Of a DNA stretch of 64,000 bases, positions 1 through 14,145 are shown one piece after another. The stretch is from Lomentospora prolificans (taxonomy: Eukaryota; Ascomycota; Sordariomycetes; Microascales; Microascaceae), in the NCBI GenBank assembly GCA_029532625.1, contig JARFXM010000010.1:1860001-1924000 (forward strand), in the 5' to 3' direction. The notes beneath the pieces were generated by a model. That model saw nothing but the letters and a program-made list of their open reading frames with translations, searched no databases and was not told the DNA's origin. Position 1 is the stretch's first letter. The number at the start of each line of letters is the position of its first letter. A program made the position numbers and the translations under genes.

Positions 1-841
1 CTTCACGCAGTAAGAGACGAACACAAACGCAAGGACCCTCTTTTCCCAATCCTGTTTTTCCTGTCCCTATAGCCAGCTGCGCAGGCGTAGCCGCAGCTGG
101 ACAAAAAGGAATCTGTAGAAAGGCAGAATGTGTGTGTGCGCACTGCAAGCATCACCACCACACATCCCCTTTTGTCCCTCCGAAGTTGTGAAACACAGCG
201 CCGGATCAAGGGAGAGAAAGAAAAAAGGAAAAAGAAAAGAAAATGGACGGCGGTGAAGGGGATCTGTACGAGTAGGGAGCTTTTGGTGGGTTTTGGGGCG
301 GGGAGGGAAAGGAGCTCGTCGCTGCCGAGACATTTAGACGTGGACTGTTGGACCAGACACCAGCGGGTGCGCGTCGGAGAGATGGGAGGCGCGACGGGTT
401 TGCTTTTCTGGCAGTGAGATGGCAGCTGGGATAAGACAGTAGACCTATGTGCGGGAGATGGAGGCGGATCTACGTTGAGCCTTGGGTTTGCTTTCCTCTG
501 TAGCAAACTGGATCCATTTACACGGGGCACCATGGCGTAGTAGATGCCAGCGAGGTGCGGAGTGGTGGCAGCTTACACGCCGTACGCATCATCACCATCA
601 GCGCTAGACGGCGAATATCCATCTCACCACGGCCGCAGTTTGAAAGATGAGACAGGCCAGAAAGAGCATTCGCTTGAAAAGCAAAATTCAAAGGCAGGCC
701 AAAAAGCCGCCATATTTGCTTTCAGATCAGCCCACATGCAAATGGTTTGGCTCGATGATCCCGCCCCGATCGCCTGCAGATACGCGAGATATCACCTGCA
801 AAGGGAAAAAAAAATGGGAGTGGTCACCATGAACGGACAAA

Positions 842-872
842 GTGTGTGTGTGTGCGTGTGTGTGCATGTGTC
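842..872. repeat. (GT)n microsatellite
   Basis: An imperfect GT run of about 31 bases, interrupted by single C and A bases. A similar GT tract lies near 5,650-5,672. These are simple-sequence repeats in non-coding DNA. Confidence 0.85.
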
Positions 873-1523
873 TGTGGGCCGCGAGCACCTCAAGCTCTGT
901 TGTGTCTCTTCCCCCGACGTTGGAATCAGAATCAGGGTGAAGCGTGACGTTTGGGTTTCCCCCGCCCATCCTCCCCCATCTCGAGCTGCGGCGATGTTGC
1001 ATCGTCGCATCGCGCCGTCATTTAGAACGGTGATCGACGCTCATCGCCTCCTCGGCACCTTCATTTTTATTTTCCACGTTGCTTCGAGCGTGCGGATGAC
1101 GGCAGCGGCGCATATCGAAAGAGTAAGCACCCTACAAAGTTGAAACATCGAATCCACTGCGGAGCTGACCAGGGGGAGGAGGGGGTTTCCAAGTCGGGGA
1201 TTCCCATCCATTGATGGACAACACCACTACTCGTCCTTTCTCGAAGCTTGCGTGGGGAGGAATGCGTAGACACTGCCGATCCATCGGGGAAACGAGAATG
1301 GGGCAACGATTTGCGAGTGTCTTTTTTCCCAGCATTGGCACCTTTGGTTTCGAGTACATACATCTATGTCTATGGCCGTGTGTTGGTGACGATGGTCTGC
1401 GAATAGCCCACATGCACACCCAGTTTAGCATCGCCGACCACCACATTCTCTATCTCGGAGGGTCAATCTCTCGCCCGCCGTGTAACGACAAGAACAGATC
1501 TCCCGGCCGTGCCAACCGGCCTT

Positions 1524-1525
<2 letters not shown>

Positions 1526-1566
<41 letters not shown>
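1526..1566. repeat. Poly-T tract, 41 bases
   Basis: An uninterrupted run of 41 T bases flanked by unique sequence. No element ends or target-site duplication were seen around it, so I call it a homopolymer and not a retroposon tail. The exact length in an assembly is prone to error. Confidence 0.9.
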
Positions 1567-1567
<1 letters not shown>

Positions 1568-4500
1568 GTGGCGGTGGTGGTGCGTCTGTGTGTCTATATG
1601 TCTTGCTTCTAACACAGGGCAAACTATGATAATAATGATGATGGCCCCCAAGATGGTGTTCCCCCCTCTGGCATATTCCAGGGAAAGCGAACGGATATTC
1701 ATCCATGGTAGGGCGGCACGGCGCAAACCATCCAAGCAGCAAAAATGGAAGAAGAAAAAAAGGAACTAAGAAAAATAGATTGCGAAGGGTGCCGCCGTCT
1801 TACCCGCCCACCGCCGCTTTCCCTCCAGGCTTGGATATCGAAACCCCATCTTGAGGATATATTAACTGTCCAATCCGAGAGGAAGCCCGGCACCTGCAGC
1901 TGTTTCGTCTGCAATAGGGTGGGAACGCGAGTGGGCTATGCGTGTTCGGATATGCACTCTTGCACCATTTCTTATATGTACCATGTAAGCTGCGCCGACA
2001 GCCTTTCTTTCTATAAAGTGCAGATATTAGCAGTTGATGATATCAAGGGTCTGTTAATATACAGTGCTTGGGGGTTTCCTTGACATGGACGTGCTAAAAT
2101 GAGAAAAGTACAGGGTGCAGATCGGGGAAATAGTTGAAGCGAAGACCATTTTGATTGATCCTCTTATTTTGGGGTTGTAAAAATAAAACGTGCTCACTAC
2201 TTGTACGTTGTTACTATATTGGATGATCTTGAAGTCGTCGTCACAGCCTGGCTGGCGTTGATCCTCAAAGAGGCCAGGCGGTGATGGGGACGAAGCTAGC
2301 CAGCGGCTTTTCGAGCAGATTTCCCACAACATGGGCTATAGTCACATCGACTGCGGGGATATTCAACCCTGTGCTCCGTCCCACTTATATCGACTTGTAT
2401 GAATTTTGAAAAGAGAAGATCCATGGAGCCAGGAGAGATTCTCGCTCCTAAGCACAGCGGGGAGGACGACTATCTTCCGTGGGCCTTGCCTGGCTGCAAC
2501 TGTTTCTTCGGCCACCAGCCAGCCAGACGACAGTCGCATCTCCACCAGCCAGCGTAGTGTTGGTTTGGGGGGTTTGATTTTTGGGCTTTTTAGTCGCCCG
2601 AACCTTGGATCGGAAGGGCGACAAAGGGGAAAAGAGGAAGGAAAAAGAACCAACGAGGCAAAATAGATTACCGCAGCACCGCGCGCGCGCGCGTATCATC
2701 ATAACGTCGCTCCCCGTTGGCCAAGGGCCGGGACGAAATAAATATAGTGGGCAAGCTGGCTCGGTTATGATGTCCCTTCCGACGCTCTTCCTTAGGCGAG
2801 ATGCAGGCCCCGTATATTCGTACAGTACAGCAGAAAACATCCAATGCAATGTGATGGCCGGTTAGGAGCAACGAGGCCCTGTCGGATGTCTCGAGGGGCT
2901 TAGCTACGGGGGCGGAATATCGCGAGGTGCATATGTGAGGCACTCTCTGTTCATGTCCTTCCCTTTCTGTAGTGGTGAGGGGTGGCGGGTTGTTTGATGC
3001 CGGAACAAAACAAAACATTACGCATCGAAACTAGACGACCCTCTCGCAACGCATCTCTGTTTCCGGATCCAAGACTCCAGAGCGGCCAAGTCAGGAAGAA
3101 AAAGTCCCTATCCCCCGCGAAAGCTGCCTCTTTTCTTCTGCAGAGGTGTAGCGATCCAATCAACTTGAGTGGTCCAACTTTCAGCAGCAATGCCATGTTG
3201 CCTCAGGTAGACGCAGCGCAACCGCGGTGGTGGGAAGATAATTCCCATCATCAAGGCCGCACCATCATGAGCTCATCTCCCGCAGCTCACTCCCCATTGC
3301 TTCCGCCCCCGAGGGTGCTGTGGAGGGGAAAGGGAAAGAGGAAAAAAAGAAAAAAACTATACGGGCCACATGATGATATATTGGGCAGTTCATCAAAAAG
3401 AGAGCCGCTGCATCTCGGCAGATGGAATGATGGGATACGGTGTGAATGAAGCAGCCTCTCTCTTGTCCCTTTCTCTCTGATAGGTGTTTTGTTTTGTTTT
3501 GTTTCGTTTCGTTTATGCCTTGGTCCTATACTACGGCCGTGATAAGGTGTAATCTACATATCAACCCGAGACACAACGATAAAAAAAGAGGAGATGAGTA
3601 AAAGAGAAAGAAAATAAATGATAAAGTCCTCCCGGTAATCAGGCAGGATACGATAGATTGCCTGCCACACCCGGCAATATCAACGGGGCCCAGTTGAACC
3701 ACGGCGACGGGATGCTGGACCAATGTCCAACTTGCCCGGGCCAGCCGGGGGCTCTAGACCAATTTGCGAATCGTCATTAGCCCGTTCCCGCTTCTTATCT
3801 TTCTGAGTGGTGATTTGTTATTTTTTTCTTTCTTTCTTTTTTTTCTTTCTCTGTTGGCCTGACTTTGCCGGTTGAAAACTATTTGTGAAAATCTGGAACC
3901 CGTGAGGAGAGTCCATACGAATATTAATGGGAAAGGTATCTTGCTTTCGTTGACGAACTTGGCATGACAATGGATGGCACTTGATCTCGGGTGACCCAAG
4001 ATGCCGCCGTAAAAGGTCAAGCCCATTTGGTCCCAGCTGAGCCAGTCCAAGGCTCCGGAATAGAGTGGGCGGACACCAACTCTCCCAAGCTAACAATTGG
4101 AACAGTATCAGCGGGCACAAATAGAGTTTAAGCCTCTCGTGGTGGCTAACTTTTGGTTTGAGAAGGAGGATGTCAATTGATAACCTCGAGCGGCTTGGGA
4201 AAAGGGTGGCGCCCGATCCGATACCGCTCAACACGGCAGATGGATATCGTCCTCTCGCGATGGTGGGCCGTAAAAGTGTCGTCTCATTGTTATGATTTTT
4301 GGTGTTCCGATTAGCGGACCCCGTGATGCTTTTTGCTTTTCTTTTCCTTCTTTTGTCTTTCTTTTTTTTCCACGTCTGACTCCAGGACAAAACAATATGT
4401 GAGAAAGTGGTGAGACAATGTTGGCTAGTGTTAATCTCAAAAAGGACTCCGAAAGTCCAAAGCCTCTAATCAATAAGCCGGCCCAGAAATGAAGAAATGA

Positions 4501-7500
4501 AGAACCACAAGCTTCAGACCCTTTTTGCCCGCTCCGTTGTAGTCCAAAACCATCGGTCTCGTGGACGTTTGACTCATGTTCGGATTCCGGAGTGTAGTGT
4601 TACCAGTTTAACAAGCGAAGAACACGCGACGGTCAGGCTATCTTCCTAAAAGTCTTGATGCTTGCTCGGTAATCATCCACTGCCAGCTACTACGTCAAGT
4701 CGACGGCACAATGCGGCTGGCATGGCAGTTGGGATACTAGGCTCCGACAACCAAGGCCCACGATATTAGCGGCTAGACGGGGACTTGTCATCTGTCCACC
4801 TTGTGCCGCCTCGGGGCTCCGGGGGGTCGGATTATTCTTCGTCTAGGTGCCTAGCAAGGACGCCAGCTGGCATGTGGACGAACGTGGCAGCGTGGCATCA
4901 TAATCGGTCTCGGCCTCAGGGGCGCCTCCATGTGCGCCAACTCCGCAGAACCGTATATAGAACTGACCGAGTGAGCCTCTGGGAGTCGGTTGGGACTTGG
5001 TCGGCAGCACTAGTAAACGACCGGCAAACCTTGGCTGGCCGCTTACATCTTAAGGTTCCAAAGGTTGAAAGAAAAAAGACCCAAGTATCGAATGACCACG
5101 ATCGAGACCAGCTCGCTAAGGAAAAAAACCAAAAAAGAGAAAAAAAAAAAAACTGGCACCAAGAGCAGCGACCTTAAACTTTTTTTTTCCTTTCTCTATT
5201 ATCTCCGCGGGCGCCGCGCTGTATCCCCTGCGCCAGCGGAGAGATGTGGTTAATAAGATTTCACCGGTTCTTGGAGTCCGGCCGGCCGCTAAAACACCGC
5301 CCCGGAGGAACGCCTCGCCTGCGCTATCGCACCGCAAGCCACAACTGCACAGGTGGCAGTCGGGCGGAGAATAAATTTAGATGGACAAGAGCCAAGCAGG
5401 TGGAGGATGGAGTCGTCTCTGCTACCTCTTACTCCAAATCAAAATTGTACGTCAGCCAAGAGGCAGACTAGTGGGCGACGGAGAGTTGAGGGCTCCAGTG
5501 ATGAACAGAGCCACCATTTTTAGCTCCGAATGCCGGAGAGGGATCTTGTGGTCCTTTTGGGGGCCGCGCGTTAGTAGCCACTAAAGATAGATGCATCTTT
5601 TTTGGTCATTGGCTAAGCTTTGGCGATGGATCGATCGGGATCTAAAAACTGTGTGTGTGTGTATGTGTGTGTGGTGAGTATGTGGCCATCGCTGAGACCA
5701 GCACCCAACTTTGGCGCCATACCTCAAAACTACCTTGGAGTAAACAGCCTGGCTGCATTGAGTGGTCGCAAATGGTGAGATCACCATGGCAGAACCAATG
5801 CGAGGGAGCTCAGCGAGACACTAAATAAAAGTCGCGTTTTGGTTTTTACTTTTGGGAGGCCTGGGGGAAACAAAGTGACGCCAAACGTCAGAACCCGCCA
5901 GGATCAAGCAAAGCAAATCCATTGATCTTTCTCCGACTTCGAAATCCCCATCCTCCATGCCACCCTCCCCTGCTCACACAATCCATCTGTGGGGTACGTG
6001 AATGCGATTTGCAGCGCGCTCGAGGAAGTCCATACGTTCCGCCGCGCTATTGGCCGGCCGGAGCACTTCGGACTGGTCACTATCCCCGAAACAAACCCCC
6101 CGGGGAAGGATTTCGCGGCGGAACAGGAGGGCGGCGCTGGGCTGGAATACGGATCTAGAATGTCAGCTGGCGATCTGCTCCATGCACCGTGGAGCGCTAA
6201 CGTGGTGTGCACTGAGGCATCCTGGCCCTTTTTGGTTCATCCATATCAGTAAGACATGGAGCCCGAGTGACTGCGAAACTGCTCAATAATTCAGTGTGCT
6301 TGTAGCCGAGGCACCGGAAGCAGCCACGAGGGCCCCGATTCGAATTCTCTAAAGCAACGCTTAACAGAGCAGAGCGGCGAGGGATCGACATTGGAATTCA
6401 TTTGTTCCCAGCGTGCTAAGACGAAGACGGGAGAAGAGCGGCGGCCTTCTTTCCCAAACTGCGTCGGCGCGGGCAGATCGAACTCGAAACTCGATAACAG
6501 TGTTACTGGTCGTCCGCACATGTATTCTAGCGTAGACTGTGCAAATCCCCCTCGAACAAGCGAGATTCCGCCTGTGGTCGCCTTCGCCAGCGGCACGCAC
6601 GGAACCGCTTGGGACATTGACACCGGCACTCCAGCCCGAGTGCTGTTAGGCTCCCCCCTTTTCCTTCCGTTTCACATTCCCGCTTTCCCCCTCCCTTTGC
6701 CTTTCGTCCCAAGATGATGTCTCTGACATTGGCGGAAACTTTCGTCTCTTTCTTTCTCGCCTCCAGAAATAGGTCCGCGCCGACGCACTATTAGGCGGTG
6801 CCCCGTACACTTGTCGGGCCGAGGGAGGGGAGGAGGAAAGAGACAGAGCCGGGCGCTGGGACTAAAACTTCAGCTGAACCATTGTGCACATGATGATGGA
6901 ACAGCGTCTGCAGTGATCCGGCATCACCGGCATAATGACTTCTTTACCGCGTAAGGAACCATTCCATCTTGGCTACAGAAGAGGCGTTTTTGGTGTCTAC
7001 AAGGAGGGGGATTCTTGTGGAGGACCCGGTCTCGTGAAGCACGTTGATACGCTCTATGCACAAAGTATGACGATTGAGAATCGGGATGTGATGATCCATC
7101 TCTTGTAATTAGTAATGATCCATTGCCAGTGACAAAAAAAAGCGGGGGGGCGGTCGGCTGTCACCAGGCTCTACTTGGACGTTGTTGTCGTACCACAACG
7201 GTCCTCAAAAAGCCTACTACCACTAGAGGCGTCATCAATTCGTTCGGATCCGGCCTGGCACGAGGGGAATAATACACTTTTCTCCTCGGCCCTGTCAGTG
7301 ATACTGACTTACATCAACTCACATGGTGGCCAGGTTCTGCCTTGTAGCATCCCGCGGAACCTCCCAAGGGTTGCAAATTAAAAAAATGATCTGCTCACCC
7401 TTTGAATGAAGACGCCTCCTTCCTTCTCTGCTGTGTTACCGAGAACTGGCCAACCCTCCTCGTGTCTCCGATAGATTGAGATCTACCTACCTTCGTACAG

Positions 7501-7573
7501 CCCGGCCGATGCAGCTCCATGTGCGTTTCTGGGGGCCAGTTTACGACGGACGGAGGCGTCTATCAGCGGGGCC

Positions 7574-7595
7574 GGGGGGGGGGGGGGGGGGGGGG
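7574..7595. repeat. Poly-G tract, 22 bases
   Basis: Twenty-two consecutive G bases followed by A and further G runs. It could form a G-quadruplex on the + strand. It lies in gene-free DNA and its length is uncertain for sequencing reasons. Confidence 0.9.
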
Positions 7596-10500
7596 AGGGG
7601 GAAAGCATGCGAACGAACCATCATCCCTTCAGCCTTTTGATGTTAAATTATGTCAGTTTTGAGAGATGTGCGCTTTAAAACCAGTAAGAATGAGGCGGAC
7701 CTCGTTCGCCTCTTTTTTCTTTTCTTTTTTATTCTCCAACACCGAGCCTGGGCGATCATTCCGCAACGGCTGGCAAGCATGCCCACCACACCTTCTTCGT
7801 AATGCTAGCCCGACCGAAGTAATAATAAGAATTCGCAATGGATCCTCAATAAAATCATTTTGACACGTTCGATTTACTTGTAAGGGTATCGGGTACCTGA
7901 TACCAAAAGTAGAAGATACTCTCTCTCGGGCGTGATCTCAATTGCGCCAACAGCTCAAGATCGTCGCCCCCATCGTCCAATCCGCGGCCCTGCATCTTTC
8001 CACTTCCCATGGATCCTTTTTTGGGCACTACGAATAGAGCACGCCCGTCTGGCCGCTTGATTGGGGCCGCTGGCCGTTTCCTCAGGGCTGGGTTCCGGCG
8101 GGGCGACGGGTACAAGTGCATTAGGATCTCGCCACTTCGTCGCAGTCACGCGGGGCCTTTCTTCTTCGACCAGCCAAAACCATTCCACGGGGCATCGTCC
8201 TCAGCAGTGAGACCGTGATAGGTTTGCTCATGATCGAATTGGGATCCGTGCTTTTTCGGAGCTAGCTTCCCGGACCAACGATGCTTATCCACAGCTCCTC
8301 CGCGATCCCCTCACCGTGCCGGCCTAGGCCTTTTGAGGCTCGGGGTTTCCTCTTATCACACCTATCCGGCAGTGAGCTGTATTAGGGATGCAACTATTCG
8401 TAGAAGGAGTGCGACCCTGGGAATGCGGTCAACCATGTGATCATCAGCCTTGTTGTCCATTGTGACGTGATGAGAATTTTTCTTTCCTGTTCTTTTTTTC
8501 TGGATCCAATTCGTTCTCTCGGCATTCTCATTCGTTCCAACGAAGGCGTGACACCAATTCAAGCCAAAGTCTGGTTCCCGTTGGTTCGATATCACATCAC
8601 ACTACCAGGTCCCTGGAGAGTTTGACCTCGTGGTCAGCTTCGTCTGCACCAGGTACCGAAGCTAGCCACCTCCCCTGTTCGCCTGGTCACAATCGACAAT
8701 CGAACAATCCAACTCATTGGATGATGGTTCTTGTCCAAGATTGGCAGACCTCATAGGACAATGGCAAGAGGGTTTGGACATTTCCGCCCCTCCCCTCCCC
8801 CTTCGGAGAGATATCCGTCTGTTGCTTTTCGTTCCTCGTTGTGAGACCTTAACCATTAGTGGCTTGCCTCCCCCAGGGAAAAAAAAATTCCCAAAACCTT
8901 CGGGCCTTTGTCGTATCCCGTGATGATATTTTGCTTTTCTTTCTTGTCTGGGTATTTCCCCTCCTCCCCCCCCTTGTGGCTTGCATCGCCTTCTCGGCGG
9001 TTATATCGAGCCAATATGCCACGAAAGCGCCGGACGCGGCGCCGGAGGACGAATCGGCCTCGGTTCGTTTGAGGAGGGTATGACGGGTAAAAAAGAAGGT
9101 TCGAGTTAAGCGAGAACGGGCAATTGAGTTGAGGCCCCCTCTACTGGACGATAGCAGTAGATAGTGCACCATGTAGTTAGTTCGTCGGGGTGTAAATGGA
9201 ATCATATCAAGCCATGTATTCATCCAGCCGGAAGACGGATTGATACAATGCCAGCTTGGCTTAGGAGGGAAACAGCAAATGCCGGTACTCAGCTTCAATG
9301 TTGGGTCTCCTCACCATCTTCGCCCGGGTAATGTGATAGCGGAACCCCAAGTGGTGCGCCCCGATTTTAACCTGCAAGTCAAATGTTATAGACCGTCCTT
9401 TGTAATTGATCCATCGAAACCCGTTTCCCAACTTCGAAACCGAGTTCGGCCATTGTCGACCCATTGCCGGGGGTGCTTCAAATCTGGTACATGCGGGCAC
9501 TGTCTTAATCAAGAGCCCGTTCCGTGCTAATTTCGCCATTATTTCCTCGCCATCCGTCTCTTTTTCAGAATCGTTGGAACATATTAATATAGATGCCGTT
9601 CGGGGACCAAACTAATATGATCGGCTTTAACGGAAGGGATGATGGAGCAAATGAGAAAGGTGGGGGGTCGTTCTTCTTCCTCTTCTGGCTTGCTCCCAAC
9701 CTTTCCGCGCGCGGGTTACGGGGGAATCTGGGAAGGACATTGATGATTTTTCTTCATAGTTGCACCATGTTGAAACCATCTCGACGCTGATTCGAAGGTG
9801 CGAGGTGCAACCCCTAACAAACACAGTGATACCCGATGGAGGGTTGGCCTCTCGTTGTCAGACATGATATCAGAGACGGGCGTCTTACACCGCCGGTCAG
9901 CCCCAGATAGGACAAGATTTTCCCCCTGGAAAAGACCTTCTATTGGCGATTAGCCAGCTCCGTCCCCAGGCCCCGCTGGCTAATGCAACCCACAGGCTCC
10001 CTTCTGCGTGTCGACATTTCTGGGGAAGAGGCAAGAGGTCAAGGCAGGAAATAGGAGATGTACGAAGTAGACAAACCATTAGGAAGATCCCCAAGGGTCC
10101 TCCTCATCCTTTCGCCATTAACCTGAAGTCCATATCTCCTCCCAATAGAAACTGGCCATCGAAGGGAAAACAGGATTCGTCCCACCATTCTCCAGGCTCT
10201 AGTGGCTTCATATAGGTGTACTATATTTGCACACAATGAGGTCCTATCATTGTCATTCCAAGTGATTGAAGAAGAATGAGAAAGAGGCAACTGAAAAGAA
10301 ACAGCTCGATCAATAGCATGACGAGATCGACCACCTCTCCCATGCAGCATGTCCGCTGATGATACCGACAGGCTCCCCTTGATTCGCGAGCACCCCGAAC
10401 ATGACGTTCCAACACCAGCGATAAACCACCCAGGTCTCGCATCTTGTTTGAGGAGCGTTGCGGGCCCCACCACCTCCCCGAGAAGCTACACTTCCAACGA

Positions 10501-12730
10501 AGCACAGGAAGTGGGGCGACTGGACGTGCTCTGACATTCAAGCCGCAGATCACTCTTCCGTCCATCAATGTTTTAAGGTAGGGGAGGGTAACGAAAGATC
10601 GGACCACCCTGGCGCCCGAGCTTGTGCAAGAAAACTTGGCGAGTAATAGTCTGTGTGAACAAAACGAAGCACCATCGCTATCGATAAAGACCAAGGGAGT
10701 AGTACGACCAGTATGCAGTGTGTGTGGAGCCTGGCAGTGCTTAGTTAGAGCCCGCGAGGGAGAGAGAGGAGAGGTTGCTTTCCTGCTGGCTGCAGGACGT
10801 GGACGCCAAACTAACTGATTTTCATCAATCGTGCATATTCGGGATGGGAGGGGCGCTAAAAGGACCCGCCACGGCCACCACTTATCAGAGCGTCGTCAGA
10901 CAGATCTTGGGTGCGAATCGGGCCTGCGCCGGTGCATCTTGCCCAGGAGAGTCGTAGCGATTGCGTAGTAGTCAATATTATATTATCTCCTATTTCCTTT
11001 TCTTCGAAATGCTTGGCCATGGGTTGCTTTCGCTAGAGCAAGCGTGAGGAAACTCTACGACGTTAGCGAGATTTGAATGCCTTTGTTTCCTTTCACTTAT
11101 TCCCTGCGTTATACGAAGGTATACATTGGTCATACGAGGAGGCACTAATATACGCTTCCCGCCTTCATCGATGAGACTAGGTGCTCCGACCCGGCACGGC
11201 GTGCATTGACAGAGATGCCAAAGCACCACGGGCGTGTGCTGCGCTGAGAAGATTATGTTCCGCTGGCTGTAGGCAACCGCTTTTCCCCGATTTTCCCATC
11301 TAATCGGCCGGTGATCTCCAAAGAAAGGACCGGCTCAGAGCAACCCCACTGAGTCGTCCCACCTCTTCCCATGCGAGGATTTTCGCATTGTCATTGTGGG
11401 AAGGGGTGGATTTTAGGCCCCGTTCGGGATCGTCGTTGGAGTCGGATCAGAAAGGCCTGGGTAACCCTGAACCTTGGCCCTTGTCAGTGAAAGAGTTTCA
11501 TCAACTCTTGGAAAGGTCTAGCGTTCACCGACTCTTTTGGGGGCAGTTTGCAATGCCAGGCACTGCTGTAAAAGCGTAGCACCTTTGAACCTGCTTAGTA
11601 GTATGTTGGTTGCATAGATGAACGCTAAAGCATGGGCAGCACTAGCCAGCTGAACAGACTTTATTCGATGGTGGTATTCTGCTGCGGCCTGCTTTCACAC
11701 GCACATACACACACACTCTCTCTCTCTCTCACTGAACTGTAGTATTCCACTCCCCTGAGCACGGCATCAACTGCCCATACAAGGGCCCTGCGTTTCATAG
11801 CTGGCTGGCACCGGCCAGCGTCCCTGCGCTGGCTACTTATGGTAAGGCTCCGCTTGGGGCGACATTTTCGATGGAAAATGCATGTAATACCTGCAACACG
11901 CCAGGTCAAGTCTAAGCGGTCGGACGGCCTTCGAGCCAGTCGACCCATAGACTCGGCAATTTCAAGGCATGAGATTCTACAGGGCTCGGGGCTTTCGACA
12001 TGCCACTATCAAGTATCACAAAACGTTCTCATGCTTTAATCCACGATCCGTAAACCACTTCCCCCTCCAGCAAGACAAAAAAAGAGAACCGCCTTGCCGT
12101 AGACATTGACGCGAACATCGACCCTTGTCAGTGTTTGAGAATCTCCAAGGACGATAAAGCTGTCCTCCGTGATCGACGTCTCCACCCCTCACCAAGGGAA
12201 AAATAGAAAGGGTTTGCACGCTGCTCTATGTTCTTCCGCGGTCGATCAAGAACAATTCTTTCTTGAGCCGCTTAAGACTGGGTGGGCATTGGGTTTGGGG
12301 GCAACTGAACCTTACACACACCCCTGCACTGCGCCCCTTCGCCTTTCTCCCCCTTTAACCTCTTCCTCGGAGCGAGCAAACTAGAAACGCATTGTTTTGG
12401 AGAGGCTTTGCCATCTGTCGACCTCTTGCGTTAGATCACCGCCGGGAAGAGCGTTCCTCCCCTGGGTTGGCCAATGCGCGTTCCTCAGCCCGTGCTGGTG
12501 TTGCATGTTCCGCTTTGCTGGTGCCGAACTTCCATTTCAACACTTGGGTGCCTACCACCAGACGGCTATTTTACGCAGCACTTCTGCTGTCATCATATCA
12601 TAGGGCGGGTCGGTGTGGAAGACGTCGAAAGTTCTGCAGGACCCTTTAATAAGGCGTGAGAAATACGGCCGAGGTGCATGCATGTTATGTGTCTTTCCCC
12701 CCATCCTGAGGACGCGAACGAGGTATGGAA

Positions 12731-12922
12731 TTAATTAATTGTCCGAAAATCAATAGTAGGCGAGCCCGGATAATCAAGATTCCTATCAACAGGACGAATA
12801 AGTACACATCCAAAACATCCATTCGGGATTTCGAATCCCTTGGTGCTTGTCTTGTCCCTTTGAGCGGGAGGGTATTCTCGTAATCGGGCAAGCTGCCAGC
12901 GCCCGAATTCATTGTCGCCCAT
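12731..12922 (-). CDS. Small hypothetical ORF, 63 aa (weak)
   Basis: An ATG-initiated minus-strand frame of 63 codons. The translation begins MGDNEFGRWQLARLREY and is a balanced mix of charged, aromatic and hydrophobic residues, unlike the low-complexity frames around it. I recognise no family, signal peptide or membrane segment. A second minus frame overlaps the same DNA and has a hydrophobic stretch, so the choice of frame is not secure. It has no neighbour to give context. It may be chance, a small gene, or one exon or relic of a larger gene. Confidence 0.18.
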   Translation of the reverse strand: MGDNEFGRWQLARLREYPPAQRDKTSTKGFEIPNGCFGCVLIRPVDRNLDYPGSPTIDFRTIN

Positions 12923-13899
12923 GATGGAAGCTTCATTCGACCGGGATTGTTGTAACAAGCGTGATGAAGATTCCGCCCGGCCGTCCGCCCGGTCTCTCTT
13001 GAGAGTCCCGTGTGTCCCGTGTTCTCCGCTTTCGGTCTCACGTTAAAGAAGAGTTTGGAAAGGTGCTTGGCTTGCTTTTTTTATTAGCGGCGAACCAAGC
13101 CAGCGGGGGCCCGTGCACCCCGCTAACTCCTTACATCTCCTTAATGACACTCTCGTCGTCGAGCACGCGGAATCTCGTGCGGATGACATAAGCCATGTTT
13201 TTTTTTTCGTTGCGTAAAGTGAGGCTTGGCCTGGCTTGGCCCCCAAATTTTTTGGAGGCTCAAAGGAACAACCGGAACGACAAGTACTTTTTTTTTCCTC
13301 TCGAGGAGAACAACGTGGCCCGATTAAACTAGCCTAGCCAAAAACGGGTCCTTCTTTTTTTACCCATTTCTTATCGCCACTGGCGGCGGGGTTCTACTAC
13401 TGCCCGGGTGTCTGGGCGTGCCAGTGTTGGATGCTTGGGATTGGAGTATACAGCTTTCAGCAAGGTACCAAGATCCTCTCCATCGGGTGGCTTCCGTTCC
13501 CTCCTGTCGCATCATCATATCCACAATTATCGTAAGGCAACAGATATCTGCTGCGCCCCATGACTCCAAAAAATTGTCATTGGAGTGGCATTGCCTTGCG
13601 AAGTACGCCGGCGCCTACGTGGCCTCGACGCCCCGGTGGCGAATCCCGAGAAAATGGGTATGGCCGCCCAATGTGGGCTGGGAAAGAAAATTCCTGCAGA
13701 TGGAGCTGGCTTAATAGGCATTTGCCCGGCACTTGTAGCCTGAAGTTTTATCAGGAAATGTGTTATGTTGGGATGCACCAGTTCATCAGCCTTATGGGAT
13801 TTAGTTTGAGTCATATTTCGCGGTGGGTGTGGATTCCAATCGAAAAATTTCGCAGTTTTAGCCAATTAATGTCCAAGTAGATACGATCACACGGATAGC

Positions 13900-14145
13900 A
13901 TGGGATTGATGAGAAACGCTGGTTTACAAGAGAGTTCCTTGTCCTGGGAAAGAATTAGGCGGCGAAATTACGATCGTGCAATAGAGTGCAAATTAATCCT
14001 CCGACATACCCGCACACTAGTATGGGCTGTGCCACGATCTGTGGAGAAATTAATGATTACCGAACTTGTCTCTTGCTCGGAGCCAAAAAAGAGATGTGAA
14101 GAGGTGCCAAGCTCTTATTTCGTAATATGGAAGTTTGAAAGCTGA
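13900..14145 (+). CDS. Small hypothetical ORF, 81 aa (weak)
   Basis: An ATG-to-TGA frame of 81 codons inside a locally more AT-rich patch (about 13.3-14.2 kb). The translation is basic and protein-like (several R and K residues, four Cys) but matches no family I know. No intron signals are needed to keep it open. It could be a chance ORF. The composition shift relative to its flanks is the only extra hint that this patch has a different history. Confidence 0.18.
   Translation: MGLMRNAGLQESSLSWERIRRRNYDRAIECKLILRHTRTLVWAVPRSVEKLMITELVSCSEPKKRCEEVPSSYFVIWKFES

Noticed and set aside
3..533. 176-codon minus frame at the left edge
   Set aside because: Low-complexity translation from purine-rich DNA with competing frames of similar length and no recognisable motif.
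544..1143. 199-codon + strand frame near the left edge
   Set aside because: It runs through the GT microsatellite (Val-Cys repeats) and has no domain-like content.
1526..1566. Poly-T as the tail of a minus-strand retroposon
   Set aside because: No reverse-transcriptase, tRNA-derived body or target-site duplication was seen around it or around the other A/T runs.
9261..9539. 92-codon ATG frame on the minus strand
   Set aside because: Reasonable composition, but no motif or context, and equally open frames lie on the other strand.
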